Shown: positions 53,947 to 64,000, counted from the first letter of the stretch. The stretch is 64,000 nt of DNA from Candidatus Micrarchaeota archaeon CG10_big_fil_rev_8_21_14_0_10_45_29 (GCA_002778455.1 PFCD01000005.1:27295-91294), one strand, 5' to 3'. Translations and numbers: made by a program. The notes: generated by a model not told the origin, from the letters alone.

Positions 53947-54774
53947 TCACTTTGAAGCCCAAAGCCCTACAATATTTTGAGTCGGGCAAACCCCATAAAC
54001 AATATCTCCAATTTTATACCCGCCATTTCCATCAGGAATATAATTTCCTAAAGCATCCATCAGCTTTCCCTGCACATATTTGCCGTCCAAACCCTTTATT
54101 TTTATAAAATAAACAGCATTTCCTTCATATTGCTCCACTCTCCCAAGTATTTCCACCTGCCTCTTATAATCAACAATCTCCGTCTTATATAAAATCCTCA
54201 TGTCCTCAAACATGCTGGAAATGGAAGAGCCGTCGCATTTTCCATCCTCAGGCATCACAAAAAAGCTTTTTCCTGCAACAATAATTGTGGCATCCCCTAT
54301 TTTTTTTGAAACAAACGCGTTTTCACTTATAATATCAAAAGAGCCTATCGCCCTTATGCTAAATTCAGCCTTCTGAAGGTTATCACCTATAAAAGTGCCA
54401 TAAATATCCTCAAAAAATATTATTCCGCTCATCCCATATGGCGCAATAGCGTATTTTTGCGAGTTTCCTGCATTTAATATATTTATATTTTCAAGCCCAA
54501 AGAATTTTTTCTCCCCCTTGCTTATAGTGGAAATAAAATTTCCTAAATCATGCTGCTCGCTCACTTTTCCCTCAATATCCACCCTGCACATAGAAGTTCC
54601 AACAATAGGAAAAGGAGTGTATTTTACGCCAAGCCTTTTGGAAGTAGCAGCATTTTTGCTTAAAAATTTGTTATCTGACTCCTCTCCCCCAACTTTTATT
54701 GGGGTAAAAGCAAGAATGGATGCGGCAGTAAGCCCCCAGAAAATATTTTTAGCCACTTGCCGCCCGCTTACCAT
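53947..54774 (-). CDS. Hypothetical exported/anchored protein
   Basis: N-terminal hydrophobic segment KNIFWGLTAASILAFTPIKV, mixed beta-rich body; 4 bp from the downstream gene. Confidence 0.55.
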   Translation of the reverse strand: MVSGRQVAKNIFWGLTAASILAFTPIKVGGEESDNKFLSKNAATSKRLGVKYTPFPIVGTSMCRVDIEGKVSEQHDLGNFISTISKGEKKFFGLENINILNAGNSQKYAIAPYGMSGIIFFEDIYGTFIGDNLQKAEFSIRAIGSFDIISENAFVSKKIGDATIIVAGKSFFVMPEDGKCDGSSISSMFEDMRILYKTEIVDYKRQVEILGRVEQYEGNAVYFIKIKGLDGKYVQGKLMDALGNYIPDGNGGYKIGDIVYGVCPTQNIVGLWASK

Positions 54775-54885
54775 GCTTCCCTAACAAAGCTGAAAGCTAA
54801 AAACCTAACCCCTAGAAACAGCCGGGCAAAAAAAGCCCGCCGAAATAAAAAATACGCCAAAGCCAAGCGCATTTTTTGCAAAAAC

Positions 54886-56319
54886 CTAACCCTTTATCAC
54901 AGCCAAAGGAACCATCCTCGCAACAATGCCAGCGAGCCCCGCATCCTGCACAGACGCCACAACCTCGTCAACGTCCTTGTATGCGCCCGGCGCCTCCTCG
55001 CTTACCGCGCCCATCTGCCCTGCTTTTACAAATATCCCCTTTTTAGCCAACTCGGCGGAAATCTGCTCCCCTCTCCACGTGTGCCTTGCCTCCCCCCTGC
55101 TCATGTTTCTTCCGGCACCATGGCAGGCAGAGCCAAATGTTTTTTGCATTGCCCCTTCTTTCCCCACAAGCACATAGCTTGCAGTGCCCATGCTTCCCGG
55201 AATTATGACCGGCTGCCCAACGCTTCTGTATTTTGCAGGCACCTCTTTCCTTCCAGCCGCAAAAGCGCGGGTAGCCCCTTTTCTGTGCACACACACCCGC
55301 CGTACCTTCCCATCCACAATATGCTCCTCCATTTTGGCAATATTATGGCAAACATCATACACCAAATTCATGTTTTCCGACGTGTTTTTGCCAAACACCT
55401 CGTCAAATGCCCCGCGCGCCCAATGCATCATCAAATGCCTGTTGCAAAACGCAAAATTCACGGCGCAATTCATGGCGCCTATATAATTTTGCGCCTCCGC
55501 CGAATTCAGGGGGGCGCAGCACAACTCTGTGTCTGCCAGCTCTATCTTATACTTCTTATTTGCCTCTATCATGGTGCGGATATAATCATCGCATATCTGG
55601 TGCCCGAAGCCGCGCGAGCCAGAGTGTATAATCAAAACAATCTGCCCCTCATGCAGCCCAAACGTTTTTGCAACATCCGGCAGCATAACTTTTTGCACTT
55701 CCTGCACTTCCAAAAAATGGTTTCCAGCGCCCAAAGTGCCTATTTGCGGCCTTCCCCTGCTTCTTGCCCTCATGGAAACCGCCTTCCAATTTGCCCCTGA
55801 AATGCACCCTTCCTCTTCGCAATTTTGCAAATCCTCCTGCCTTCCATAGCCCTTTTCAACAGCCCATTTTATTCCGTTGGTAACTGCTGTCTCCAATTCC
55901 TTTTCCTCAAGGCGCAATTTTCCCTTCACCCCAACCCCTGAAGGCACCGCAGAATACAATTTCTCAACTAATTGTTTCTTTTTTGGCATAATATCTTTCA
56001 TAGTTAAATCCGTAGTTATACACCTAATCCCACAATTAATATCATATCCGACCCCCCCAGGGCTTACCACACCCTCATTCTCGTCAAAGGCGGCAACTCC
56101 CCCTATGGGAAACCCGTAGCCCTCATGCCCGTCAGGCATAACTGCGGCATAATTCACAATTCCGGGCAAAGTGGCGACATTCTTTAATTGGGAAATAGTC
56201 CTGTCCTTTTTCATTTTTGCAAGAAGCTTTTTGCTTGCAAAAACCCTTGCAGGCACCCTCATCTTGCCTTGCATGGAAACCTCCCAAATTCCCTTTTCTA
56301 CCTCTTCAATATTATCCAT
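54886..56319 (-). CDS. rtcB: tRNA-splicing ligase RtcB
   Basis: ATLPGIVNYAAVMPDGHEGYGFPIGGVAAFDENEGVVSPGGVGYDINCGIR, LGAGNHFLEVQEV, HSGSRGFGHQICDDY, CVHRKGATRAF. Start set at MDNIEEVEKG. Confidence 0.96.
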   Translation of the reverse strand: MDNIEEVEKGIWEVSMQGKMRVPARVFASKKLLAKMKKDRTISQLKNVATLPGIVNYAAVMPDGHEGYGFPIGGVAAFDENEGVVSPGGVGYDINCGIRCITTDLTMKDIMPKKKQLVEKLYSAVPSGVGVKGKLRLEEKELETAVTNGIKWAVEKGYGRQEDLQNCEEEGCISGANWKAVSMRARSRGRPQIGTLGAGNHFLEVQEVQKVMLPDVAKTFGLHEGQIVLIIHSGSRGFGHQICDDYIRTMIEANKKYKIELADTELCCAPLNSAEAQNYIGAMNCAVNFAFCNRHLMMHWARGAFDEVFGKNTSENMNLVYDVCHNIAKMEEHIVDGKVRRVCVHRKGATRAFAAGRKEVPAKYRSVGQPVIIPGSMGTASYVLVGKEGAMQKTFGSACHGAGRNMSRGEARHTWRGEQISAELAKKGIFVKAGQMGAVSEEAPGAYKDVDEVVASVQDAGLAGIVARMVPLAVIKG

Positions 56320-56388
56320 AAAAATTAACCCCTTAAATAGCGGTTTATTCTGTATGCTATTTATGCTGATTAGTATTATAAACATCTG

Positions 56389-58980
56389 GTGCATGTTGCA
56401 AATATGCCGCTCACCCAAATGCAATCGCAGGGCTCAGCTTTTTCCATGAGGCTCTTTTCATATGATTATGCCGGGCTTTCCTTATTTTCAAAAGAAATTG
56501 ATAACGCCATCTCAAACCCTTCCATTTCCCGGCCCCTAGCAGACGCCCTCTCCTCCCTTTCCTCAAAGCCGCTTATTCAGCAATGGCAAATAGGCGCAAA
56601 CTCTGCCAACGCCTCATTTTCCCTCTCATACATGAAAGAGGCGGACGTGAAAATCCTCCAAGCATTGCAGGAAAAAATTCCCGGGCTGGGCTTTGACTAT
56701 CACCCAAGCAAAAAGGGCTTTGGCTATGATGTAAAGCTTTTTCTCAACGTTTCTGTTGCATCAAGCGAAAAAATGAAAAAAATGCTGGCAACAGGCATGC
56801 ACCCTTTTGAATACGGGGACTTTTTGGCGTATGGGAAACTGCAAAATCCCCCCGCGCCAAAGCGGGAGGCAGAAAACTTATTTTTGAGCCCCTCAAGCTC
56901 GATGATTACTGGGGCTACAGAAGAATTTGTAAAAAAGCAAACTCCGGTAAAAATAACTCCCTATAATTTTAGCACCGGTGAAAAAGAGGGGGCATTTGCA
57001 TCAGACAACACCCGAATAGAAAAACGGCTTGGCATCACGGAAGATGGAAAAGTAATAGACTTTAATCCAATGTACGCAAGCACCGGCCCCGGATTCAACG
57101 AGAGGCTTATAATATCCATGATTGATTTGGCTTTTCCGGTATATGCAATATCAAATATATTAAACAAATATCAAAATCAGGAAGAAGTTACTTTTGGGGA
57201 TTATTCAACTCTTTTTCTTGAAGCCGGATTGCGCGCAATAGGCATCGGGATAGCAACAAAAGGGGTGAAAATTCTTGGAAACGCATCCAAATTTTTCACA
57301 AAAGGGGAATTTTGGGCAAAAGCCGCAATAAAACTTGAGAAAGCCGGGTTAAACGAGGCAAAATACGCCGCAGGAATAAGAAAAGCTCTTAGGGAATTTG
57401 CCACAAAGCCTGCCAAATACTCCGGAAAAACTATCGATGAAGCGGCAGAAATATTTGCAAACACCGCGGAAAAAGCGGGCAAGGCATACAAAACGCGCAC
57501 AATAACAAAAGTAAAAGGCGCGATAGAAATAGAGAAGGAAATAGCCACAAAATGGCAGAAATTCAAAAGCCTGGCTCTTTTTGGCATGTCATACGGGATG
57601 GCAAGCTATACTGTTGGCGCAGTAGACAAGGCGCTCGATATTCATTATTCAAAAGAAATCCCTGAATGGGTTTTTGAAGATCCCAAGTATTCCTACGCAA
57701 CAACCTCTTACGATGGCTCTCCTGAGAGCATCCAACGCGTACAAGAGGCGGTATATGCGGATTTAAAGCGGGAGCTTGCACTTTTCTGGGTAGGGTGGAA
57801 AGTGATTGTAGGCACAGGAAAGCTTGCCGAGGCAATCCCAAAAATAAAAGAGCTTTATTTAAGCGCCTTCAAGGCGGCCGAAAAAGGCGCGGATGCGGCG
57901 CAAGTGCAGAAAATAATCTTGGACGGCTCAAAAACAATTTCCAACCAGCCAATCAACCCAACAAACCCGTTTTTCACAGAATACCTAAAGCCAATTTCCG
58001 AGGCAATAGTGAGCACCGCCTCAAAAGCCGGAAATTATGCAACAGGAATCGCATATTCGCAAAAATTTGAGTACACTCTTGCACTTGGATTGCAGGGGGC
58101 GGTGGCTGTAGGCTACTTTGGAGAGCATATCCTTGACCCGTTTGGCACTTTCAAGGATTTCTATGGCTTTGACGTGCCAATAAAAGGGGTAAGCCCAATG
58201 CTCACAGAGCTTTCTCAGCAGCAATTCTCTGCAGACGTAAACAAGCCGATATTTGAGAGAGCGGTTTCCCAAAACTTAGGTGTGCCTGTGCTTGACGAGC
58301 GCGCGCAGGAAAGGCAGGCAACTCCTGCAGACATCACAAAGGCGGAGAGGGAAATAAACACCACCGTTTTAGTTGAAAAAAACAAGCAAGGGGGGGAAGA
58401 GCTGGTTCCTCTCCTCTCAAAATTCAGGGACAATATAATAATCATCGACTTTAATAATGATGAAACATATTCACGCGCGGAAGCCGAAATATTAAGGCGC
58501 GCTGCGGATGGCGGGATTTCGCAAGAGGAGGCATACGGAAGCTTCCAGCAAAGCTATATGCGCTTTTATAAGGCGGCAAATTCCGCCGGCTTTGTAACCG
58601 AAGAGGGGCAGGCAACATATGATTTTTCCCAAGTGCGCAAAATTTTATACCAGCATTATGATGCAGATGAATTCACGCGCCTCTACTCGCAATACAAGGA
58701 AAAGGGAAGCCTGCAATTCTGGCTTGACGTGGAAAAATTCTCAACTTACTGCCTCTCAACAACCCCTTCCAAGCTGCTTGAGAAAAACCCTGTATTTGCG
58801 AATTTCATTTCAGAATGGCAAAAAAACGTCTTATCGGTTGAAAACTTCGGAGAGCGGCTTCAAGCGGCAGAGGGACAAACCCTTAAATATTTGTTGCTGG
58901 GATATATAAATCGTGAATTCTATGAATTCTCACAAAAAAATACCCTCAGCCAACACTCTGCTTTCCGAAAAGGCGGTTGA
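56389..58980 (+). CDS. Large (863 aa) protein of unknown function with scattered hydrophobic segments (start may be 56404 or 56446)
   Basis: Long ORF with consistent coding character; no family recognised. Confidence 0.65.
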   Translation: MHVANMPLTQMQSQGSAFSMRLFSYDYAGLSLFSKEIDNAISNPSISRPLADALSSLSSKPLIQQWQIGANSANASFSLSYMKEADVKILQALQEKIPGLGFDYHPSKKGFGYDVKLFLNVSVASSEKMKKMLATGMHPFEYGDFLAYGKLQNPPAPKREAENLFLSPSSSMITGATEEFVKKQTPVKITPYNFSTGEKEGAFASDNTRIEKRLGITEDGKVIDFNPMYASTGPGFNERLIISMIDLAFPVYAISNILNKYQNQEEVTFGDYSTLFLEAGLRAIGIGIATKGVKILGNASKFFTKGEFWAKAAIKLEKAGLNEAKYAAGIRKALREFATKPAKYSGKTIDEAAEIFANTAEKAGKAYKTRTITKVKGAIEIEKEIATKWQKFKSLALFGMSYGMASYTVGAVDKALDIHYSKEIPEWVFEDPKYSYATTSYDGSPESIQRVQEAVYADLKRELALFWVGWKVIVGTGKLAEAIPKIKELYLSAFKAAEKGADAAQVQKIILDGSKTISNQPINPTNPFFTEYLKPISEAIVSTASKAGNYATGIAYSQKFEYTLALGLQGAVAVGYFGEHILDPFGTFKDFYGFDVPIKGVSPMLTELSQQQFSADVNKPIFERAVSQNLGVPVLDERAQERQATPADITKAEREINTTVLVEKNKQGGEELVPLLSKFRDNIIIIDFNNDETYSRAEAEILRRAADGGISQEEAYGSFQQSYMRFYKAANSAGFVTEEGQATYDFSQVRKILYQHYDADEFTRLYSQYKEKGSLQFWLDVEKFSTYCLSTTPSKLLEKNPVFANFISEWQKNVLSVENFGERLQAAEGQTLKYLLLGYINREFYEFSQKNTLSQHSAFRKGG

Positions 58981-61264
58981 TGCTAAATTTAAAAAGAATC
59001 TCTTCATTAGAGCATCGGAGAAATTCAAGTCAGGGGTGGGTTCGTTGGCTATAGGCATGAAACAGAAAGCATTTGATTTTTCAACATTGCCGCAAATGAA
59101 AAAAGAGGCACTCACTTTCGCGGAATACCAAGACCCAAAAACCCATGAGCTGAAAACAGACATTTACATAAACCCTTCCGCAAAGGTGTTGCAGGCAGGG
59201 GTGTTCGACTGGGGCACTTTGTTTGCTGTTTTAATGCAGCCGCTTTCCTCCGCTTTTTACACTGCAAGCAAGGGCTTTACCCTTGAGAGCGTGGTAATAG
59301 GGGCGGCAGGAGTCGGCTCATACTTTTACGGAAAGAACTTCGTGAAGCGCCTTACTATCAGGGGCAGGATAGAACAGCCAGACCGGGCAACGCTCAGGCA
59401 GCTTGTTGAGGAAGGGACTCTGGGTTCTCCAGCCACTACGGCTGCTTCTAGAGCTTTTGCAGACAGGGCTGTTCAGACTTATGCGGCTGAGCGCGTCCAA
59501 GCAACCTCTAACATTGCAGATAATCTAACATATGAGGCAAGGCGCGGAGGCGAAACTGTCCAGCGGAGCTTTATAGAAGCCTCTGATTTGGGGGACAAGT
59601 CAAAAACAAGTACGGTCGAACAGGGAACTACAAGGACAACAGTTTCAAGGGAAACATACGCCCCCCTCACGATTCCAGAGCAGGAGCAGGCAATCCGAAG
59701 CAGGCTTGCAGAAATCAGGAGAATAGTGCTAAACCAAACCGAAGAAATATTAACTGGATTAAGAAACGAAGGGATAATTGTGAATCGTGCGGCTCTCCCA
59801 AACCTAGAAGCCCATATTGGCGATAATGCGTTAGTTGCTTTCTTAAGGCGCTTACGCAATGAAGGCATAGTAGACCCAACAAAACTTGCAGAAAGCCTGA
59901 CTTTGGAAATAGGGGAAAATCTAGCCGTTTACCGCGATGAACTAAGGGTTTTTCTTTCCGAGCCAGCAAACCTTCCCCAAAGAGTTAGGGCAATAACAGA
60001 GTTTGGGGATTATCTTTCAGACGAGCGCATTGCGGCAAAAATCAGAAGAACGTTTAACAAAGATTTTGACAAATTCGTTGCCCATTCCGCAGACCAGTCA
60101 GTCAGCGGTGAACAAATCACAAGAATGCGCCTAAATGCAGTTTGGAAGCACATGCCTGATGATTTCAAATCATATTTCATAAGGGCGGCTGGCTCGGATG
60201 CGGAAGCATTTAATCTATTTTACTCCTCCGCAAGGGCGACAAACCTTCTTATCAGGGACCAGGGCATCATCCTGCGCGAAGGCAGGTGGCAGGGCTTTTT
60301 CAACCGAATTGCAGATACGTGGAACGAAATTCCCGGGCTCAAGCGGCTGAGAATGAATCCAAACGCCGTCAGAAGCGCAATTGCAAACCATGTAATGGCG
60401 GGAGTGATAGCTACTGCCGTGCTCTTTCTTGCACCAACAGCATATTCGGTAGGGGAATGGGGTTATGGGAAGACGGTAAGCGTTTTCAAGCGAGACATCA
60501 CGCCAGAAGCAACTGCCTTCCTCGCAATCCCTGTAGTCGCATCACTTTTGGAGCGCAACCAATACCCAAAAACGCTCGAACTCTTGAAGGATGACGAGGT
60601 GCTCAACTACATTGTAGCCAACCCGATCCTTGCCATGGCGTTTCAGGAAGTTGGTACCTATCAATTCCTTGAGGCAAACCCAGAAATAATAAAGCAAATT
60701 CTTGACAATCCCTCTGCCGCAATTAAGCTTCTGGAGCAGGTGCAAAAAAATGTTGGCCCAGGCCAGCAACAGCAATCCTCTCCGACTTTACAATACGGGC
60801 AATATGCCCCCGCCAGCGGTGCCTACACCCAGCATTCTGATAAGTTCTATGTTTCCCTAAGGAAAAACCTTAATGCAAACAGCTATGTCTCAGTTTCACA
60901 GGAATTCATAGCCCCGCCGGAGGGGACAAACATAAACCTGCTGCTAACCGTGCAGGAAAAGGGCTCAAAAATTCCGCTTACAAGTGAAGAAAAGAAAGGG
61001 CTTCCTGAAATCGGGATCAGGCGGGATTTGACAATGAAACACTCTGTATTTCTGGACATCCCCACCGGGTTGATCGCAACGCCTGGAGAAAAATATACTG
61101 CAACATTGACAGTAAACCTGCAAAGCGGAAAATGGAGATATTCTATCACCACGCCTGAAGGGGAAATGCTGGGGGAAGAAACATTTGACATAAATCCATC
61201 TGCCCTTGAGAAGATGAGGGCAAACCCCCAGAACTTTGGCATCTACACCGCCATAGGGATTTAA
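58913..61264 (+). CDS. Large (783 aa) membrane-associated protein of unknown function (start 58913 GTG or 58922 ATG)
   Basis: Long ORF overlapping the upstream gene by about 60-68 bp; hydrophobic segments FAVLMQPLSSAFYTASKGF and VMAGVIATAVLFLAPTAYSV. Confidence 0.65.
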   Translation: MNSMNSHKKIPSANTLLSEKAVDAKFKKNLFIRASEKFKSGVGSLAIGMKQKAFDFSTLPQMKKEALTFAEYQDPKTHELKTDIYINPSAKVLQAGVFDWGTLFAVLMQPLSSAFYTASKGFTLESVVIGAAGVGSYFYGKNFVKRLTIRGRIEQPDRATLRQLVEEGTLGSPATTAASRAFADRAVQTYAAERVQATSNIADNLTYEARRGGETVQRSFIEASDLGDKSKTSTVEQGTTRTTVSRETYAPLTIPEQEQAIRSRLAEIRRIVLNQTEEILTGLRNEGIIVNRAALPNLEAHIGDNALVAFLRRLRNEGIVDPTKLAESLTLEIGENLAVYRDELRVFLSEPANLPQRVRAITEFGDYLSDERIAAKIRRTFNKDFDKFVAHSADQSVSGEQITRMRLNAVWKHMPDDFKSYFIRAAGSDAEAFNLFYSSARATNLLIRDQGIILREGRWQGFFNRIADTWNEIPGLKRLRMNPNAVRSAIANHVMAGVIATAVLFLAPTAYSVGEWGYGKTVSVFKRDITPEATAFLAIPVVASLLERNQYPKTLELLKDDEVLNYIVANPILAMAFQEVGTYQFLEANPEIIKQILDNPSAAIKLLEQVQKNVGPGQQQQSSPTLQYGQYAPASGAYTQHSDKFYVSLRKNLNANSYVSVSQEFIAPPEGTNINLLLTVQEKGSKIPLTSEEKKGLPEIGIRRDLTMKHSVFLDIPTGLIATPGEKYTATLTVNLQSGKWRYSITTPEGEMLGEETFDINPSALEKMRANPQNFGIYTAIGI

Positions 61265-61305
61265 TCCCTACCCTTTTATTTTTCTTCTCCTCCTACTGAT
61301 GCCGT

Positions 61306-62901
61306 ATGAAAACGCACCCTGCCATTCAGGCATATGAAAAGCACTTCTTTAGCCTGCTTTTGCTTGCCTCGTTGCTCTCAATAATCCCAATATGGATTAT
61401 CCCCATCGCTCCGCTTTCGGACTGGTCCGCACATCTTGCAATCTCAAGCCAAATAAATTACCTTATGCAAGGCGGTTCAAGCCAGTTTTTTTATATTGAT
61501 TACTCATTTCTTGGATATTCTTTTGTACATCTTCTCATATCCTCGTTAACATATTTTTTCCCTCTTGAAATATCTGGCAAAATAACCCTTTCCCTGCTTT
61601 ACATCCTCTCCCCTATCTGCTGGTATAAATTTTTCAGTTCAACAGACCCTTCCAAAAAATACCTCGCAACCTTTGGATTTCTCATGAGCTATTCCTCATT
61701 TTTTTACTATGGCAACATAAACTTTCTCTTCTCTTTAGGTTTTTCTCTCCTTTTTCTCTCCTACGGGCTGAAAATATTTGAAAAGCAGAAGCAAAATCTA
61801 TCCTTGTTTATCCTTTTCGGCTTTTTGGCATATCTATCGCATTTCTACGTGTTCCTTCTCGCCTCATTTATTATCGCCTTTCTTGCCATTTATAAAAAAT
61901 TCTGGCTGGGAGAAAAAATATATCTCGGGCTAGGGGGGGCAATTTTCGTACAGATGGCAGTATTGGCATTCTTGGATGTTCTCACAAACAACTATATCCC
62001 ACGCGACTCCTCATACTCTGATTCTCTTTACGTCTGTTCTATTGAAAAATACACTCAATTCTCTGGCTCAACTTTTAATGTTTCAGGTTTTTTCCCAAAG
62101 CTTATAGGAAGCCTGCTTACAACCGCCGCCCACTACAACCCATTAGGGATGTTTAACACAGTATTTCCTTTTCCGAACATCATTCTCGCATTAATATTTC
62201 TTGGGCTGCCTGCAAGCCTATTTATTCTCCTAAAACACTTCAAGGAAGGGAAGCCTGTGCGATTTTACTGGCAAAGGGCAGAATCTTTTCTCAAGTCAAA
62301 TTTCCATCCCGCCTATCTTCCGCTTATAACACTCCTTGCTATCCACTTTCTCCTTATACCCAATTGCCTCACATTCATATGCCACATAGGAGACAGAGCG
62401 CTGCCTTTCATGTACGCCTTCATATTTCTTTCCATAAAAAAGGATTCAAAATTAATTCTGCCCCTCTCCATCCTCTTTCTAATCCTGTTTGCACTAAATC
62501 TTCCCTACCAAGCATTTATTTTCTCGGATTCAGGCGCCCTGCAAGCAGGAATTATTGAAAAAACGGCGCAATACGCAAAAGAATTACCTGAGAATTCAAC
62601 CCTTTTCGTAATTCCAAGCAACTACACATCTGTTTATTCTGGCAAAAGCTCTGCTCCACTCCCAAATCCATATTACCAGTCACTGGCATTATATTACAAC
62701 CCAAAAATATATATTGCAGGAATTTTTGGGTTTCAGGATACATTTATCATGAGGTCAAGGGAGCCTCTTTTTGACGACATGGCGCATTTCGGGCCAATTC
62801 CGGGGCAGGATATCGGAAACGTTTCAGAATGCTATGAAAAGATACCCAAAGAATTCAATTATTATATAAGCCAGAATATGTCTCTTGTAAAAAACAGCTA
62901 A
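61306..62901 (+). CDS. Polytopic membrane protein, possibly GT-C-type glycosyltransferase-like
   Basis: Many hydrophobic segments and an early PIAPLSDWSAHLAISSQINYL motif with an acidic residue in the first external loop. Confidence 0.6.
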   Translation: MKTHPAIQAYEKHFFSLLLLASLLSIIPIWIIPIAPLSDWSAHLAISSQINYLMQGGSSQFFYIDYSFLGYSFVHLLISSLTYFFPLEISGKITLSLLYILSPICWYKFFSSTDPSKKYLATFGFLMSYSSFFYYGNINFLFSLGFSLLFLSYGLKIFEKQKQNLSLFILFGFLAYLSHFYVFLLASFIIAFLAIYKKFWLGEKIYLGLGGAIFVQMAVLAFLDVLTNNYIPRDSSYSDSLYVCSIEKYTQFSGSTFNVSGFFPKLIGSLLTTAAHYNPLGMFNTVFPFPNIILALIFLGLPASLFILLKHFKEGKPVRFYWQRAESFLKSNFHPAYLPLITLLAIHFLLIPNCLTFICHIGDRALPFMYAFIFLSIKKDSKLILPLSILFLILFALNLPYQAFIFSDSGALQAGIIEKTAQYAKELPENSTLFVIPSNYTSVYSGKSSAPLPNPYYQSLALYYNPKIYIAGIFGFQDTFIMRSREPLFDDMAHFGPIPGQDIGNVSECYEKIPKEFNYYISQNMSLVKNS

Positions 62902-63821
62902 TTTTTCAGTTTAGAATCCAAAAGAAAATTTGCTATCTTTTCCGCAACAAACACGTATGGTATTGCTATGAGGGCATCAATGACATAATGCTCTCCAAGG
63001 TAAAGGATAGAAAATAGGACCAAGATGCAATATGCAAAAAAGAAAAGCGAATATTCTTTCCATTTGTTTCTTACGGCAAATAAAAGCGCCGCAAACGGAT
63101 ATGCAAAATGAAGCGAAGGCACCGCGGCAACGGGGTTTGCATTCACAACCCAATACAAAATTTCAAGAAAGCTTATTCCGTATTCCTTTGCCGCTATGGG
63201 GAACCTGTGTTCAATTCCAACCATGCCGCTCTCAGCCGCCATCCACGGGGGGGCAACCGGAAAAACCCAGAACGTTATCAGCGCAAGATATGACAATATA
63301 ATAATTGTCACCATAAAATGGTAATATCTCTCCCTGTTGTTAAACCATATCAAAAATCCGAATATAAGCGGAATTGTAAAATGAAACGAGTACACGAATA
63401 TGCTTATCCAGTCTGCGAACTGGACGGCTCCAATCGCATTCACAACGTGTTGCAGTTGCTCTGCAGGAAGCGCCCCTCCGCCAAGCAGCATATCTGCCTT
63501 TATGGGCATATTAAATTCCACCCTTTGCCCAAATTCATTCGCATACCCGCGCATTGCATCATATGCAAACAAAAGCAAAAACAACGGCCCAAAATCCTTT
63601 AGAAAAGTGTTATTCTTCTTTTTTATCACATATGCCACAAAGAAAAAAGCAAAAAACAGATAGTCCGGATGAAGCATTATCGCCTCTCCGCTAAAAATCG
63701 GAAGCACAATCGCAAAAAGGGTAAATATAAGATACAAAAGCGCAAATCCGAGGACAATCTCCTCAGAGTGCCCTCTTGCCTGCGCCACATCTGAAAAGAA
63801 TTCCTTTATTGTTTTTTTCAA
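62898..63821 (-). CDS. PAP2-superfamily membrane phosphatase/phosphotransferase (AUR1/IPC-synthase-like)
   Basis: FWVFPVAPPWM, NPVAAVPSLHFAYPFA, YLGEHYVIDALIAIPYV. Start TTG at 63821 proposed because the ORF-track start lies inside the tRNA. Confidence 0.82.
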   Translation of the reverse strand: MKKTIKEFFSDVAQARGHSEEIVLGFALLYLIFTLFAIVLPIFSGEAIMLHPDYLFFAFFFVAYVIKKKNNTFLKDFGPLFLLLFAYDAMRGYANEFGQRVEFNMPIKADMLLGGGALPAEQLQHVVNAIGAVQFADWISIFVYSFHFTIPLIFGFLIWFNNRERYYHFMVTIIILSYLALITFWVFPVAPPWMAAESGMVGIEHRFPIAAKEYGISFLEILYWVVNANPVAAVPSLHFAYPFAALLFAVRNKWKEYSLFFFAYCILVLFSILYLGEHYVIDALIAIPYVFVAEKIANFLLDSKLKN

Positions 63822-63857
63822 ATTTTTCCTCTCCCAAAAAAATAAAAGAACATGAAA

Positions 63858-63967
63858 CGGGCTCGGTGGGATTCGAACCCACGGCCGTCTGGTTTCTTTA
63901 GCTTTCCAATTCAAACCCTTGTTAGCTATAAAAGCCAGACACTCTAGCCAGGCTGAGTTACGAGCCC
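63858..63967 (-). tRNA. tRNA-Lys (anticodon TTT) with a 35-nt intron at position 37/38 (intron 63894-63928)
   Basis: Minus strand: GGGCTCGTAACTCAGCCTGGCTAGAGTGTCTGGCTTTTA | tagctaacaagggtttgaattggaaagctaaagaa | ACCAGACGGCCGTGGGTTCGAATCCCACCGAGCCCG. The intron has a TAGCT/AGCTA internal helix. Confidence 0.9.
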
Positions 63968-64000
63968 GTAAGGATAAACTATTGCGTAAATGTATTTAAA

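Noticed and set aside
54757-55800. 347-aa plus-strand ORF
   Set aside because: Antisense to rtcB; His/Pro/Cys-rich low-information product typical of shadow ORFs.
63822-63914. N-terminal extension of the PAP2 ORF
   Set aside because: Overlaps the tRNA-Lys gene; residues (RRPWVRIPPSP) are the translated T arm.

Overview
The window is archaeal chromosomal DNA. Evidence: ribosomal protein L15e, RNase P proteins Rnp2/Rnp3, LSm, NadM, archaeal-type GluRS, RtcB, a tRNA-Lys with a 37/38 intron, and TATA-type promoters. A DPANN-like lineage is an inference only. The left half is mostly housekeeping genes: TopA, PurH, SPFH, NadM, FKBP, LSm, tRNA-Ala, CcdA/TlpA, a DUF1998-type helicase, GluRS, type 2 IPP isomerase, MEMO1 and a GT3-type glycogen synthase. 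The best candidate for an undescribed system is the ~18.5 kb accessory block at about 24.9-43.5 kb. It contains a minus-strand array of six tandem, mutually paralogous multi-pass membrane proteins (26031-33791) that share three sequence signatures. Next to the array are a PLD-type nuclease and a lipoprotein. Divergent from it are a 1826-aa single-pass giant protein with two C-terminal zinc-knuckle-like motifs, a 975-aa Cys-rich lipoprotein with a lytic-transglycosylase-like segment, and a protein resembling YkuD_2 murein L,D-transpeptidases. I read this as a candidate envelope-spanning secretion, conjugation or cell-contact apparatus, unproven. Other findings: an A-B-A-B operon of Cys-rich paralogs, a triplicated 63-bp leader carrying the Shine-Dalgarno of the IPP isomerase gene, a free-standing duplicate of the GluRS N-terminal domain, two tandem unannotated very basic micro-ORFs, a strand-asymmetric hairpin (GNRA loop plus tandem G.A) downstream of tRNA-Ala, a 36-bp minisatellite, and a second pair of large membrane-associated proteins (56.4-61.3 kb). 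All family calls come from reading motifs by eye. No database search was run.
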